Source of the DNA: Massilia atriviolacea | GTDB lineage: Bacteria > Pseudomonadota > Gammaproteobacteria > Burkholderiales > Burkholderiaceae_D | NCBI RefSeq assembly: GCF_003953935.1 | Contig: NZ_RXLQ01000007.1 | Coordinates: 1-64,000 of the forward strand | Length of the DNA stretch: 64,000 nucleotides | Direction: 5' to 3' | Shown here: positions 27,160 through 38,555 of the stretch, one piece after another | Layout: every line of letters starts with the position of its first letter | How positions within the stretch are numbered: position 1 is the first letter of the stretch | Translations under genes and position numbers: made by a program | Notes under the pieces: generated by a model | Databases searched by the model: none | Seen by the model: only the letters and a program-made list of their open reading frames with translations | Told to the model about the DNA's origin: nothing

Positions 27160-27247
27160 CCGTCGTTCCCGCGAAGGCGGGAACCCAAGTTCGTAGCGCT
27201 ACCTGCGGCGCATGCAACTTGGGTTCCCGCCTGCGCGGGAACGACGG
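27160..27247. repeat. 88-bp inverted repeat between dnaN and gyrB
   Basis: The 32-base arms (27160-27191 and 27216-27247) are complementary at 31 of 32 positions. Each arm carries CCCGCGAAGGCGGGAA-type palindromes. It is a dispersed repeat rather than a T-tailed terminator; a related copy occurs at 40636-40716. Confidence 0.8.
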
Positions 27248-27268
27248 GCTAGCGGTTCCGACACTTAG

Positions 27269-29794
<2,526 letters not shown>

Positions 29795-29832
29795 TCCGGC
29801 GCTCGCCAGGTACCTATCCTGGTGACAGCGAC

Positions 29833-30390
29833 ATGCTTTTTTTCAGCAGTCCAGGTTATGACTGGATTGCTGAATATTGGCTCAGATCACAAGCAGGAGT
29901 GCGTTTGCGCGTCGAGTTCGAGCTTGGGTTCAAGGACCTGTTGATATTCAACGTTACGCACCAGCTTCGGTCGTTGACGGTGCATTTGTTCTTGGCTCTT
30001 GCACCACTGCTGTTGTTTTTCTTTGCCGATGCGGATGAGCCGATTGTCGTCACGTCCCTGATGGCTGTAATGGCCTTTCTGGCCTGCTGGATCATTCAAT
30101 TGATTTTCCTGGCGATCTATCTTCGTTTAGGAAACAACCAGACAATGCTGACGCGTAAAGTGATCGAACTCCGTCACGACGCGCTGTATGAAGAATCAAG
30201 GTTTGCGAAATCATTGCACTTTTGGCAATGGATGCGAAAAGCCGTGCGCAGGCACGGATACATTGTCATTTACACGACGTCGCTTACCGCGTTTGTCATC
30301 CCAAAACGCGCCTTCCATGACGAGGGCGACCACGAGAAGTTCTGGGTAGCAGTCAATCGGAAGATGGTCCTCAGTACTGAGGCGCCATGA
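29833..30390 (+). CDS. YcxB-like membrane protein
   Basis: A 185-residue protein with two transmembrane helices (about 48-66 and 75-96) followed by a cytosolic domain that ends in YTTSLTAFVIPKRAF, the pattern of the YcxB C-terminal domain. Function unknown. Codon use is visibly less G+C-biased than gyrB, so it may be a more recent arrival. It lies 38 bases after gyrB. Confidence 0.75.
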   Translation: MLFFSSPGYDWIAEYWLRSQAGVRLRVEFELGFKDLLIFNVTHQLRSLTVHLFLALAPLLLFFFADADEPIVVTSLMAVMAFLACWIIQLIFLAIYLRLGNNQTMLTRKVIELRHDALYEESRFAKSLHFWQWMRKAVRRHGYIVIYTTSLTAFVIPKRAFHDEGDHEKFWVAVNRKMVLSTEAP

Positions 30391-30694
30391 CCGCATTTTC
30401 ACGCGAACATGAGATTCTCCCGTTCTTTACCGACCCGTGGATGTACCCCGGACTCCCGGTGCGGCCCAGCACGTCCTGTCGACTGGCTTTTGATGAGATG
30501 TCATTGAGGGCGGCATCGGGCCCGCGCCTGCCCTGACCTCGGCCATCGCTCCAGCATCTTTCGCTATTTCCGCAAAGCGGTTCCGATAAATCCGCAATAG
30601 CCTCCTCTCGATTCATGCTCAGGTGGGTCATTGTTGACAACCTAACGAACGTTAGTTAAAGTTGCGCCTATCGATTATTTACCGGAGTCGTAAA
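30391..30694. other. Intergenic region with a promoter, no clear gene
   Basis: The left 240 bases carry no convincing gene; a 49-codon frame begins at 30387 (MTAFSREHEILPF) but has no homology I recognise and a poor context. The right end holds the cupin/TetR promoter. Confidence 0.5.
30634..30661 (+). promoter_or_regulatory. Promoter with palindromic operator upstream of cupin/TetR genes
   Basis: A perfect -35 TTGACA (30634-30639) is followed after 16 bases by TTAAAG. Between them lies CTAACG-AA-CGTTAG (30642-30655), an inverted repeat of the sort bound by TetR dimers. The TetR gene is second in the transcript, which suggests autoregulation. Confidence 0.6.
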
Positions 30695-31012
30695 ATGATG
30701 TTGGCTAGACAAGAAGAACGCGCCTGGACCGATTCGGGCATTACCGGCGTGCAGATCTGCCCGACCTGGAACGGCAACGATGGCGATGGCGGCTACCTTG
30801 CCAGGTTTCAGGCTGGAGCCCGCTTCCCCACCCACTCCCATCATGGATGGGAGCAGATCTTCGTGATAGCGGGCGCGATTCGCTTTAACGATGTCGAGAT
30901 GCGCGCCGGAGATGTGCTGCAGGTTCAGGGAAGCGATGCGCATGAAGCTTGCGCACTGGAAGAAACGCTGCTGTTCGTCGCCCACCACGGCGGCATCGAG
31001 ATGCTGGAGTAA
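30695..31012 (+). CDS. Cupin-domain protein
   Basis: A 105-residue single-domain cupin. The metal-binding motif 1 appears as GARFPTHSHHGWEQIFVIAG (His, His, Glu) and motif 2 as AGDVLQVQGSDAHEACA. It resembles the ChrR-type cupin of anti-sigma factors but lacks the zinc-binding anti-sigma part. The ATG at 30695 follows CCGGAG. It is co-transcribed with a TetR regulator starting five bases after its stop. Confidence 0.88.
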   Translation: MMLARQEERAWTDSGITGVQICPTWNGNDGDGGYLARFQAGARFPTHSHHGWEQIFVIAGAIRFNDVEMRAGDVLQVQGSDAHEACALEETLLFVAHHGGIEMLE

Positions 31013-31017
31013 ACGCC

Positions 31018-31617
31018 ATGCCCCCTGCGAAAAAAAGCCATTCCCCGCTCACCCGCGAAACCATTCTCGGCGCCGCGATCGGCCTGTTCCAGGAACGTGG
31101 ATTCAGCGGACTTGGCATGCGGCAGATCGCCGACTGCCTGCAAATCAAAGCACCCAGCCTGTACCACCATTTCACATCGAAAGAAGACCTGGCGCGCCAG
31201 GCGCTGCAACTGTATCGGGAGGACCAGGCCGCCCGTCTGTCGGCCATCGCGGCGACCGGGCCCGCAAGCGAGCAGCTCCGGCTGTATGCCGAACTGTTCG
31301 CCGGCATGCTGGACGATGGCAGCCGTCCGTGCCTGTACCTGATGCTGGTGCGCGAACCGTCGTTCCAGGAGCAAGCCTGCATTGACGAGTTGCGCCTGTT
31401 TGTGAAGCAAAACGTCGACTGGCTGGAGGCCGTCTTGCGCAACGGCAAAGACGCGTTGCGGTTGCCAAGCGGCATACCTGAACGCGATCTCGCGGAGACC
31501 ATCTTTGCCTCTTTCGAAGGCATCATGGCAGTATCCTTGATGCACAGCGCGCCGGCCGCGGCATTTCGGGAAAGGGCAAATACGGTCCTGAAGCTGGTGA
31601 CGAACCCCGCACCATAA
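31018..31617 (+). CDS. TetR/AcrR-family transcriptional regulator
   Basis: A 199-residue repressor with an N-terminal helix-turn-helix (GLGMRQIADCLQIKAPSLYHHF, about residues 30-55 in part) and a helical ligand domain. It probably controls its own transcript through the CTAACG/CGTTAG palindrome 360 bases upstream. The ligand is unknown; the paired cupin hints at a small-molecule response. Confidence 0.92.
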   Translation: MPPAKKSHSPLTRETILGAAIGLFQERGFSGLGMRQIADCLQIKAPSLYHHFTSKEDLARQALQLYREDQAARLSAIAATGPASEQLRLYAELFAGMLDDGSRPCLYLMLVREPSFQEQACIDELRLFVKQNVDWLEAVLRNGKDALRLPSGIPERDLAETIFASFEGIMAVSLMHSAPAAAFRERANTVLKLVTNPAP

Positions 31618-31870
31618 GGGCAAGCGGAACGGATTTCACGGCCTCGCCCGACTCGGACAGGCCTGATGCCCCTTCATCCTTCACCGTGTTGCATTCGCCA
31701 CAGTAAAGCATCATTCATCGGGCTATAGTTACCTTTAGTTAAGTATCTATTCTATAATGCAAGTGCTATCAGCTTAGATGCCGCGCGTTTCCTGCGCATC
31801 AGACCATTTCCCCTGTCTCCGATCCCGATGTGCCGCCCAGCGGCCACGCATCGACCAATCACTGTCAACG

Positions 31871-32935
31871 ATGAACGCCACCCTCCGCACGCTCTTCCTG
31901 CCCCTTTTCGTGACCGCGATCTCCGCCGTCGCCATTCCTTCCTTCGCCCAAAACAGCACCGAACCAGGCGCGCCTGCCGCAGCGCCTGCCGGCGCCCGTG
32001 GCTTTGTATCAAAAGGGCCCGTGCTGTTGTATGTCACCTCCACCGGGGAGGACCTGACCATGCTGCATATCGTGCGCCGCTCGCATGTAGTCGGCGGCAA
32101 CATCGGGCGCGTCGCCCTGTCGGTGATCGGGGGCAGCGGACAGATGCACGGCAAGGAAAGCTATCTGGGCGACCCTGTAACAGATTCAGGCAAGCCGCAG
32201 AATCTGGTCAGCCCCCTGCTGACAGACTTGCCCAAAGCGCTCGATGAAAAAATCACTGCCGTACTGGCCGAAAATGAAGGCAGCGGTGCTACCCCGCGCA
32301 AAAATGCGATGGTCATCACGCCGCTCGGCTGGCATTTGCTGTATCACGAGCTCATGGCCGATCAGGCGCACGAGGAAGAATATGTGCTGCGTTTCTCGGC
32401 CCGAATCAGCAAACGCCCCGAAGGCGCGACCGACACCTTCTTCCGCAAAGTGCCGGATACCGTGCGCAACTGCACGTATGTCTCCACGCCGCGCACGCTG
32501 AGCGCGTGGAAGGCAAACGACTACGACGCCGTCGCCACCCTGCAAAAAGTGGCAACCCAGACCTGCCTCGACCAGCTGACGCCGGAACTGCCCGCCTTCC
32601 TGGGCCTCGATACCGGCGCCAAAATCAAATCGGCCAAACTCAATTGCCAGACCGAGATGAACCTGTGCGTTGCCGAAGCCGATACCACGGCCGATCCCAA
32701 GGCCGCCAAAGTCGAATGCAAGGTGGAATACAAGCAGTGCGTCAGCGAGGATGTCCAGCCGCTGGTCGACAGCACCCCGCTGGGCGCCTGCAAGGCCACC
32801 TACGCCAGCTGCAAAACCGCCGTCAAGGAGAAAGCCCAGGCCACCAATCCAGGCATCAAGCCGGAAAAGTCGGAATTCCTGCCGTGCGCGAACGCATACC
32901 GCGCCTGCGTCAAAACCGTCAAGGAAGCACGCTAA
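31871..32935 (+). CDS. Exported protein with four C-x6-C motifs
   Basis: A 354-residue protein of unknown function. A signal peptide ends in PSFAQN. Residues 40-240 form a mixed domain with no motif I recognise. The C-terminal 100 residues hold four evenly spaced cysteine pairs of the form C-x6-C (259/266, 283/290, 307/314, 339/346), each in a short helical segment such as CKVEYKQC. These are well placed for disulphide-linked helical hairpins in the periplasm. The ATG at 31871 is the first codon before the signal peptide. Confidence 0.75.
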   Translation: MNATLRTLFLPLFVTAISAVAIPSFAQNSTEPGAPAAAPAGARGFVSKGPVLLYVTSTGEDLTMLHIVRRSHVVGGNIGRVALSVIGGSGQMHGKESYLGDPVTDSGKPQNLVSPLLTDLPKALDEKITAVLAENEGSGATPRKNAMVITPLGWHLLYHELMADQAHEEEYVLRFSARISKRPEGATDTFFRKVPDTVRNCTYVSTPRTLSAWKANDYDAVATLQKVATQTCLDQLTPELPAFLGLDTGAKIKSAKLNCQTEMNLCVAEADTTADPKAAKVECKVEYKQCVSEDVQPLVDSTPLGACKATYASCKTAVKEKAQATNPGIKPEKSEFLPCANAYRACVKTVKEAR

Positions 32936-32972
32936 GCGGCCAGGCGCGCTCATCCGAGCGCACCGGCACAGC

Positions 32973-32998
32973 AAAACCAGGCCGCGCGCCTGGTTTTT
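32973..32998 (+). terminator. Rho-independent terminator after the C-x6-C protein gene
   Basis: AAAACCAGGC and GCCTGGTTTT form a ten-bp stem around a CGCGC loop, ending in a T-run at 32994-32998. The A/T symmetry could make it work in both directions. Confidence 0.85.
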
Positions 32999-33187
32999 GC
33001 ATTCAGGAGCAGGAGCGCCATCGCGCATTTGCGCCATCAAATGATTTATACTGCCGCGCAGCATAAATTCAGGCCGTTCGCAGATTCAGGCCTTATACAG
33101 CATACAATCCCGGTTCCGGCCCTGCGGCTCGCTAGCCCGGCCAACCACATCAGTCCGACATACAGCCGGCATACTCAGGAGTAATTG

Positions 33188-33799
33188 ATGATCGACTCGT
33201 CGCCGAATTCGCATCACCCGTCCCCGGACAACAACCCGCCTTCTTTCCTGCGCCGTATTCCGATCGCTTTCGGCGCCTTTTTCGGCGCGCTGTCGGATGC
33301 CGGCTTCGCCGGCCGCATCGAACGCGTGCGTGATGGCATGCCCGCGCCAACTCCCGCGCCAGTCGCTCCGGCCGCAGCGCCAGCACCAGCGCCTGCGCCT
33401 GTGCCAAAACCAATCGCCCCGACGCCGGACACCGCCCTGCAGCTGCTGTCCCTGCTCCAGCGCGATGCCCGCCTGATCGACTTTACCCAGGAAAACCTGA
33501 GCGGCTTTTCGGACGCCGACATCGGCGCCGCCGCGCGGGTGGTCCACGAAGGCTGCGCCAAGGTGCTGCGCGAACACTTCACCATCGTCCCCGTGCGCGA
33601 CGAAGCCGAAGGCAGCCGCGTCACCCTGAACGACGGTTTCGACGCCCGCGCCGTACGCCTGACCGGCAACGTGGTCGGCAAGGCCCCGTTCAACGGCAGC
33701 ATCAGCCATCGCGGCTGGCGCGCGGCCGAGGTGCGCCTGCCCACCCTGGCCGCCGGCCACGACGCCACCGTGCTGGCCCAGGCGGAGGTGGAACTGTGA
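33188..33799 (+). CDS. DUF2760-domain protein
   Basis: A 203-residue protein. A Pro/Ala linker (PTPAPVAPAAAPAPAPAPVP) separates a short amphipathic N-terminus (PIAFGAFFGALSDAGF) from the DUF2760 domain (about 85-203). DUF2760 genes are repeatedly found ahead of Hsp70 pairs, as here, so a co-chaperone-like or substrate-linked role is plausible but unproven. The ATG at 33188 follows AGGAG. Its stop overlaps the next GTG by four bases. Confidence 0.88.
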   Translation: MIDSSPNSHHPSPDNNPPSFLRRIPIAFGAFFGALSDAGFAGRIERVRDGMPAPTPAPVAPAAAPAPAPAPVPKPIAPTPDTALQLLSLLQRDARLIDFTQENLSGFSDADIGAAARVVHEGCAKVLREHFTIVPVRDEAEGSRVTLNDGFDARAVRLTGNVVGKAPFNGSISHRGWRAAEVRLPTLAAGHDATVLAQAEVEL

Positions 33800-35637
33800 G
33801 CAACGCCTGCTTCTCGATCGGCATCGATCTCGGCACCACCCACTGCGCCCTGGCCTATGTCGACCTGACCGCCAGCGATGGCGAAAAGACCTCCCACGGC
33901 GTGCTCGAGATTCCGCAACTGGTCGACGCCGGCGCGGTCGGCAACGGCCACCTGCTGCCCTCCTTCCTGTACATGCCGCACGGCGACGAATTGCCGCCCG
34001 GCGCCCTCAACCTGCCATGGACCAGCGGCCAGGACTACGCCGTCGGCGAATTCGCCCGCGCGCGCGGCGCCCAGACCCCGATCCGCCTGGTGTCGAGCGC
34101 CAAGAGCTGGCTGTGCCATCCCGGCGTGGACCGCCGCGCCCCCATCCTGCCGAGCGACGCGCCGCCGGAAGTGACAAAGCTGTCGCCGCTGGAAGCGTCC
34201 ACCCGCTACCTGGCGCACCTGCGCAACGCCTGGGATGCTGCCCATCCGGAAGCGCCGTTCGACGAGCAGGACATCACCGTCACCATTCCGGCCTCGTTCG
34301 ACCCGGCCGCGCGCGAGCTGACGGTGGAAGCGGCCAAGGCCGCCGGCTACGTCAACCTGACCCTGCTGGAAGAGCCGCAGGCGGCACTCTACAACTGGAT
34401 CCAGAACAGCGGCGGGCGCTGGCGCAAGGATGCCAAGCCGGGCGACATCATCCTCGTCATCGACGTCGGCGGCGGCACCAGCGACTTTTCGCTGGTCACC
34501 GTGCTCGAGCGCGACGGCAACCTGGAACTGCACCGCATCGCCGTCGGCGACCATATCCTGCTCGGCGGCGACAATATGGACCTGGCGCTGGCCCACCTGG
34601 TGGCGCGCAAGGTCGCGGCCACCGGCACCCAGCTGGACGCCTGGCAAATGCGGGCGCTGGCCTATGCTTGCCGCGCCGCCAAGGAAAACCTGCTCAGCGA
34701 CGCCAACCTCGCCACCCAGCCGATCGTCGTGCCGAGCCGCGGCTCCAAACTGATCGGCGGTTCGATCCGCACCGAGCTGACCCAGGACGAAGTGCGCGCC
34801 ACCATCCTCGAAGGCTTCTTCCCGCAGGTGGAAGCGGCGGCGCGCCCGGTCAGCCGTCCGCGCGGCGGCCTCGTGCAGCTGGGCTTGCCCTACGCGCAGG
34901 ATGCCGGCGTGACCCGCCACCTGGCCGCCCTGCTGGGCCGCCAGGCCAATGCCACGGCCGAGCTGGAAGGCTTCGCCGGCACCACCAGCGAGGGCGCCAG
35001 CTTCCTGCACCCGACCGCCGTGCTGTTCAACGGCGGCGTGTTCAAGTCGGACGTGCTGGCCGAACGCACGCTGACCACCCTCAACGACTGGCTGGCCGGC
35101 GAAGGCGCGCAACCCGCGCGCATGCTCACCGGCGCCGACCTCGACCTGGCCGTGGCGCGCGGCGCCGCCTACTACGGCTACGTGCGTCGCGGCAAGGGCA
35201 TCCGCATTCGCGGCGGCACCGCGCGTGCCTACTATGTGGCGATCGAATCGTCGATGCCGGCCGTGCCCGGTTTCGAACCGCCGATCCAGCTGCTGTGCGT
35301 GGCACCGTTCGGCATGGAAGAAGGCATCGAAGCCCAGCTCAAGACCCAGCAGTTCGGCCTGGTGGTCGGACACGCGATCACCCTGCGCTTCTTCGGCTCG
35401 TCGGTACGGCGCCAGGACCGCCTGGGCGACCTGCTCGACTTCTGGCATCCGGACGAGATGCAGGAAGTCGGCGAAATCCAGGCCACCCTGCCCGCCGAAG
35501 GCCGCCAGGCCGGCGACGTGGTCGCGGTGACCCTGGCCGCCGTTGCCACCGATACCGGCACCCTGGAACTGGTGGCGCAAGCCGTCCAGGGCGAGGAGCG
35601 CTGGAAGGTGGAGTTCGACGTGCGCGGCAACAACTAG
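33796..35637 (+). CDS. Hsp70-family protein (first of a pair)
   Basis: A 613-residue Hsp70-like ATPase. The nucleotide-binding domain is complete: phosphate-1 IGIDLGTTHCALAYV, connect-1 LLEEPQAAL, phosphate-2 IDVGGGTSDFSLV and adenosine loop FNGGVF. The C-terminal part (about 450-613) is short and beta-rich, without the lid and EEVD tail of DnaK. It starts with GTG in a GTGA overlap with the DUF2760 gene. This is not the housekeeping DnaK. Confidence 0.9.
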   Translation: MSNACFSIGIDLGTTHCALAYVDLTASDGEKTSHGVLEIPQLVDAGAVGNGHLLPSFLYMPHGDELPPGALNLPWTSGQDYAVGEFARARGAQTPIRLVSSAKSWLCHPGVDRRAPILPSDAPPEVTKLSPLEASTRYLAHLRNAWDAAHPEAPFDEQDITVTIPASFDPAARELTVEAAKAAGYVNLTLLEEPQAALYNWIQNSGGRWRKDAKPGDIILVIDVGGGTSDFSLVTVLERDGNLELHRIAVGDHILLGGDNMDLALAHLVARKVAATGTQLDAWQMRALAYACRAAKENLLSDANLATQPIVVPSRGSKLIGGSIRTELTQDEVRATILEGFFPQVEAAARPVSRPRGGLVQLGLPYAQDAGVTRHLAALLGRQANATAELEGFAGTTSEGASFLHPTAVLFNGGVFKSDVLAERTLTTLNDWLAGEGAQPARMLTGADLDLAVARGAAYYGYVRRGKGIRIRGGTARAYYVAIESSMPAVPGFEPPIQLLCVAPFGMEEGIEAQLKTQQFGLVVGHAITLRFFGSSVRRQDRLGDLLDFWHPDEMQEVGEIQATLPAEGRQAGDVVAVTLAAVATDTGTLELVAQAVQGEERWKVEFDVRGNN

Positions 35638-35645
35638 GGCAGGAC

Positions 35646-38474
35646 GTGGCGCGCCAGTACATCGTCGGCATCGACCTCGGGACCACCAATACCGTGGTGG
35701 CGTATGCGCCTGTCGATGGGCCTGAGGGGCGCGCCGCGATTACCCTGTTCGAAATCGAGCAACTGGTGGCGCCGGGGCAAGTGGCCGCCCTGCCGCTGCT
35801 GCCCTCGGTACGCTACCACCCGCTTGACGCCGAATTGCCGGCGGCCGATACGCGCTTGCCGTGGCAGCAGGATGCTGCGCAAACCCAGCCGGTGGTCTTC
35901 GGCCAGCTGGCGCGCCGTCTCGGTGCGCAAGTGCCGGGACGCCTGGTGGCCAGCGCCAAGAGCTGGCTGTCGCACACGGCGGTCGACCGCCTGGCGCCGA
36001 TCCTGCCGTGGGGCGCCGCACCCGAGGTGGCCAAGGTGTCGCCGGTCGATGCCAGCGCCAGCTACCTGGCTTACCTGCGGGCGGCGTGGAACAGCAGGTT
36101 TCCCGCCAGTCCGCTGGAACAGCAGGACCTGGTGCTGACAGTCCCGGCCTCCTTCGACGAAGGCGCGCGCGCACTCACCCTGAGCGCGGCGCGCCAGGCC
36201 GGGCTGCCCCGGCTGCGCCTGCTGGAAGAACCGCAAGCCGTCTTCTACGACTGGCTGTTCCGCCACCGCGGCGAGCTGGCCGGCGAACTGGCGCAGACGC
36301 GCATGGTGCTGGTGTGCGACGTCGGCGGCGGCACCACCGACCTGAGCCTCATCAAGGTCGACCTGCACGATGGCCAGCCGCAGCTGACGCGCATCGGCGT
36401 GGGCAACCACGTGATGCTCGGCGGCGACAATATGGACCTGGCGCTGGCCCATGTGACCGAGGCAAAAATGGCGCAGATGGCGGGCCCGGACCAGGCTCGG
36501 CCGCAACTATCGTCGAGCGCCCTGTCGCAACTGATGGAACGCTGCCGCGCCGCCAAGGAACAATTGCTGGCGGCCGACGCACCGGACCAGGCGCAGGTGA
36601 CACTGCTCGGTTCCGGGTCGCGCATGATCGGCGGCATGCGTTCGGTGGCGCTGACGAAAGAAGAAGTCGGCAGTATCATCGTCGACGGTTTTTTCCCGCT
36701 GGCGGCGGCAACCGACCGCGTGCAGCAGGCGCGCGCCGGCATCGTCGAGTTCGGCTTGCCGTACGCGCGCGACGCGGCCGTCACCCGCCACATCGCCGAT
36801 TTCTTGCGGCAGCATGCCAGCGCCCTGCAAGCGGCGCAGGACGACGGCTCGGCCATGCCCGACACCCTGCTGCTCAACGGCGGGGTGTTCCGCGCCGCCG
36901 CGCTGGTGGAACGCTTGCAGGAAACCCTGGGCCACTGGCGCGGCGCGCCCTTGCGCCTGCTGCACAACGACAATCCGGACGTGGCCGTGGCCCGTGGCGC
37001 GGTGGCGTATGCCCTGGCGCTGCAAGGCGAGGCGCCGCGCATCGACGCCGGCGCGGCGCGCAGCTATTTTCTCGTGCTGGACGAGGCCGAGGCCAAAAAA
37101 GGACCGAAGCGCGGCATCTGCATCCTGCCGCGCGGCAGCGAAACCGGGCGCGAAATCCTGCTCGACGGCCGCACCTTCGCCCTGCGACTGGGACAGCCGG
37201 TGCGCTTCCATGTGATGAGCTCGAACGCCGACGGCGCCGATGCCCCGCCCGCGCCGGGCGAGCTGGTCGACCTCGACGATCCGAAATACGTGCGCCTGCC
37301 GCCGATCGCAACCGTGCTGAAAGGCGCCAGGTCCGCAGGCAACAAGCAGGAAACCGCGGTGCAGCTGGCGACCGCGCTGACCGAAGTCGGCACCTTGGAA
37401 ATGCACTGCGTCAACCTCACCGATGCGAGCCAGCGCTGGCTGCTGGAATTCGACCTGCGCCACGACAACGCCGCCGGCGAAAACGACAGGGCGGAAGGGG
37501 CGCCATCGCCGCAACTGACGGCCGCGCTCGAGAAGATCGACCGCATCTTCGGCAAGAAAGGGCAGCAGGTCACGGCGAAAGAGGTCAAGCAACTGCGCGC
37601 GCAGCTGGAACAACTGCTGGGCGAGCGCGAGCAATGGCCGACGTCGCTGCTGCGCCAGCTGTTCGACGCCCTGTGGCAACGCGCGCGCGGCCGGCAGCGC
37701 TCGGCCGAGCATGAACGCGTCTGGCTGAACCTGGCCGGCTATTGCCTGCGCCCGGGCTTCGGCCATGCGCTCGACGACTGGCGCCTGGAGCAATTGTGGA
37801 CCCTGTTCGAATCCGGCGTGCGCCATGCCGACGACAAGCAGGCGCGCGCCGAATGGTGGACCCTGTGGCGCCGCGTCGCGGGCGGTCTGGGCGCGACCGA
37901 ACAGCTGCGCCTGCTCGACGATTTCGCCTTCAACCTGCAGACGAACAAGGAAGGCGGCGAGGCCAGCGCTACCGTCGTGGCGGGCAGCGACGAGGACATG
38001 CTGCGCCTGGGCGCCTCGCTCGAACGGATTCCGGTCGACTACAAGGCCGAGATCGGCGGCTGGCTGCTCGAGCGCATACAGGCGGCGCCGGCCGTGACAG
38101 CAAAGGACAACGCCAGCGCCAGCCGCTACCTGTGGGCGCTGGGCCGCATCGGCGCGCGCCAGCCCTTCCACGGCAGCACGCACGACGTGGTGCCGACCGA
38201 GGTGGTGGAAGGCTGGCTCGACGCCATCCTGGCGCTCGACTGGAAAAAGGTCGAGTCGGCCGCCTTTGCCGCCGTGCACCTGGCGCGCATGACCGACGAC
38301 CGCGCGCGCGACCTGCCGCCGGCACTGCGCGAACGCATCGTCCAGCGCCTGCTGGCGATCAACGCGCCGCCGGCCACCATCACCATGGTGCAGCAGGTGG
38401 TGCAGCTGGACCAGGCCACCGAGCGCTGGATCCTGGGCGAATCGCTGCCGCCGGGCTTGAAGCTGATCGCCTGA
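35646..38474 (+). CDS. Hsp70-family protein with C-terminal DUF3731-type extension
   Basis: A 942-residue protein. Residues 1-600 are a second, divergent Hsp70 (YIVGIDLGTTNTVVAYAP, LLEEPQAVF, CDVGGGTTDLSLI, LLGGDNMDLALAH). The last 340 residues are all-helical with repeated Trp/Leu patterns and fit DUF3731. Start GTG at 35646 follows AGGGCAGGA and lies eight bases after the first Hsp70. The two Hsp70s share the unusual motif NMDLALAH and probably act as partners; whether they bind peptides is unknown. Confidence 0.9.
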   Translation: MARQYIVGIDLGTTNTVVAYAPVDGPEGRAAITLFEIEQLVAPGQVAALPLLPSVRYHPLDAELPAADTRLPWQQDAAQTQPVVFGQLARRLGAQVPGRLVASAKSWLSHTAVDRLAPILPWGAAPEVAKVSPVDASASYLAYLRAAWNSRFPASPLEQQDLVLTVPASFDEGARALTLSAARQAGLPRLRLLEEPQAVFYDWLFRHRGELAGELAQTRMVLVCDVGGGTTDLSLIKVDLHDGQPQLTRIGVGNHVMLGGDNMDLALAHVTEAKMAQMAGPDQARPQLSSSALSQLMERCRAAKEQLLAADAPDQAQVTLLGSGSRMIGGMRSVALTKEEVGSIIVDGFFPLAAATDRVQQARAGIVEFGLPYARDAAVTRHIADFLRQHASALQAAQDDGSAMPDTLLLNGGVFRAAALVERLQETLGHWRGAPLRLLHNDNPDVAVARGAVAYALALQGEAPRIDAGAARSYFLVLDEAEAKKGPKRGICILPRGSETGREILLDGRTFALRLGQPVRFHVMSSNADGADAPPAPGELVDLDDPKYVRLPPIATVLKGARSAGNKQETAVQLATALTEVGTLEMHCVNLTDASQRWLLEFDLRHDNAAGENDRAEGAPSPQLTAALEKIDRIFGKKGQQVTAKEVKQLRAQLEQLLGEREQWPTSLLRQLFDALWQRARGRQRSAEHERVWLNLAGYCLRPGFGHALDDWRLEQLWTLFESGVRHADDKQARAEWWTLWRRVAGGLGATEQLRLLDDFAFNLQTNKEGGEASATVVAGSDEDMLRLGASLERIPVDYKAEIGGWLLERIQAAPAVTAKDNASASRYLWALGRIGARQPFHGSTHDVVPTEVVEGWLDAILALDWKKVESAAFAAVHLARMTDDRARDLPPALRERIVQRLLAINAPPATITMVQQVVQLDQATERWILGESLPPGLKLIA

Positions 38475-38555
38475 CGCTGATTCTCTTATGCAAAAAGAAA
38501 TTGAACACCTGGTACACTGGCTGCGTTCCCTTATCGAGCGTGCCCAACCGTCCAG

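Noticed and set aside
30371-30640. 89-codon minus-strand frame between the YcxB-like gene and the cupin gene
   Set aside because: No ribosome-binding site, poor codon bias and no recognisable pattern.
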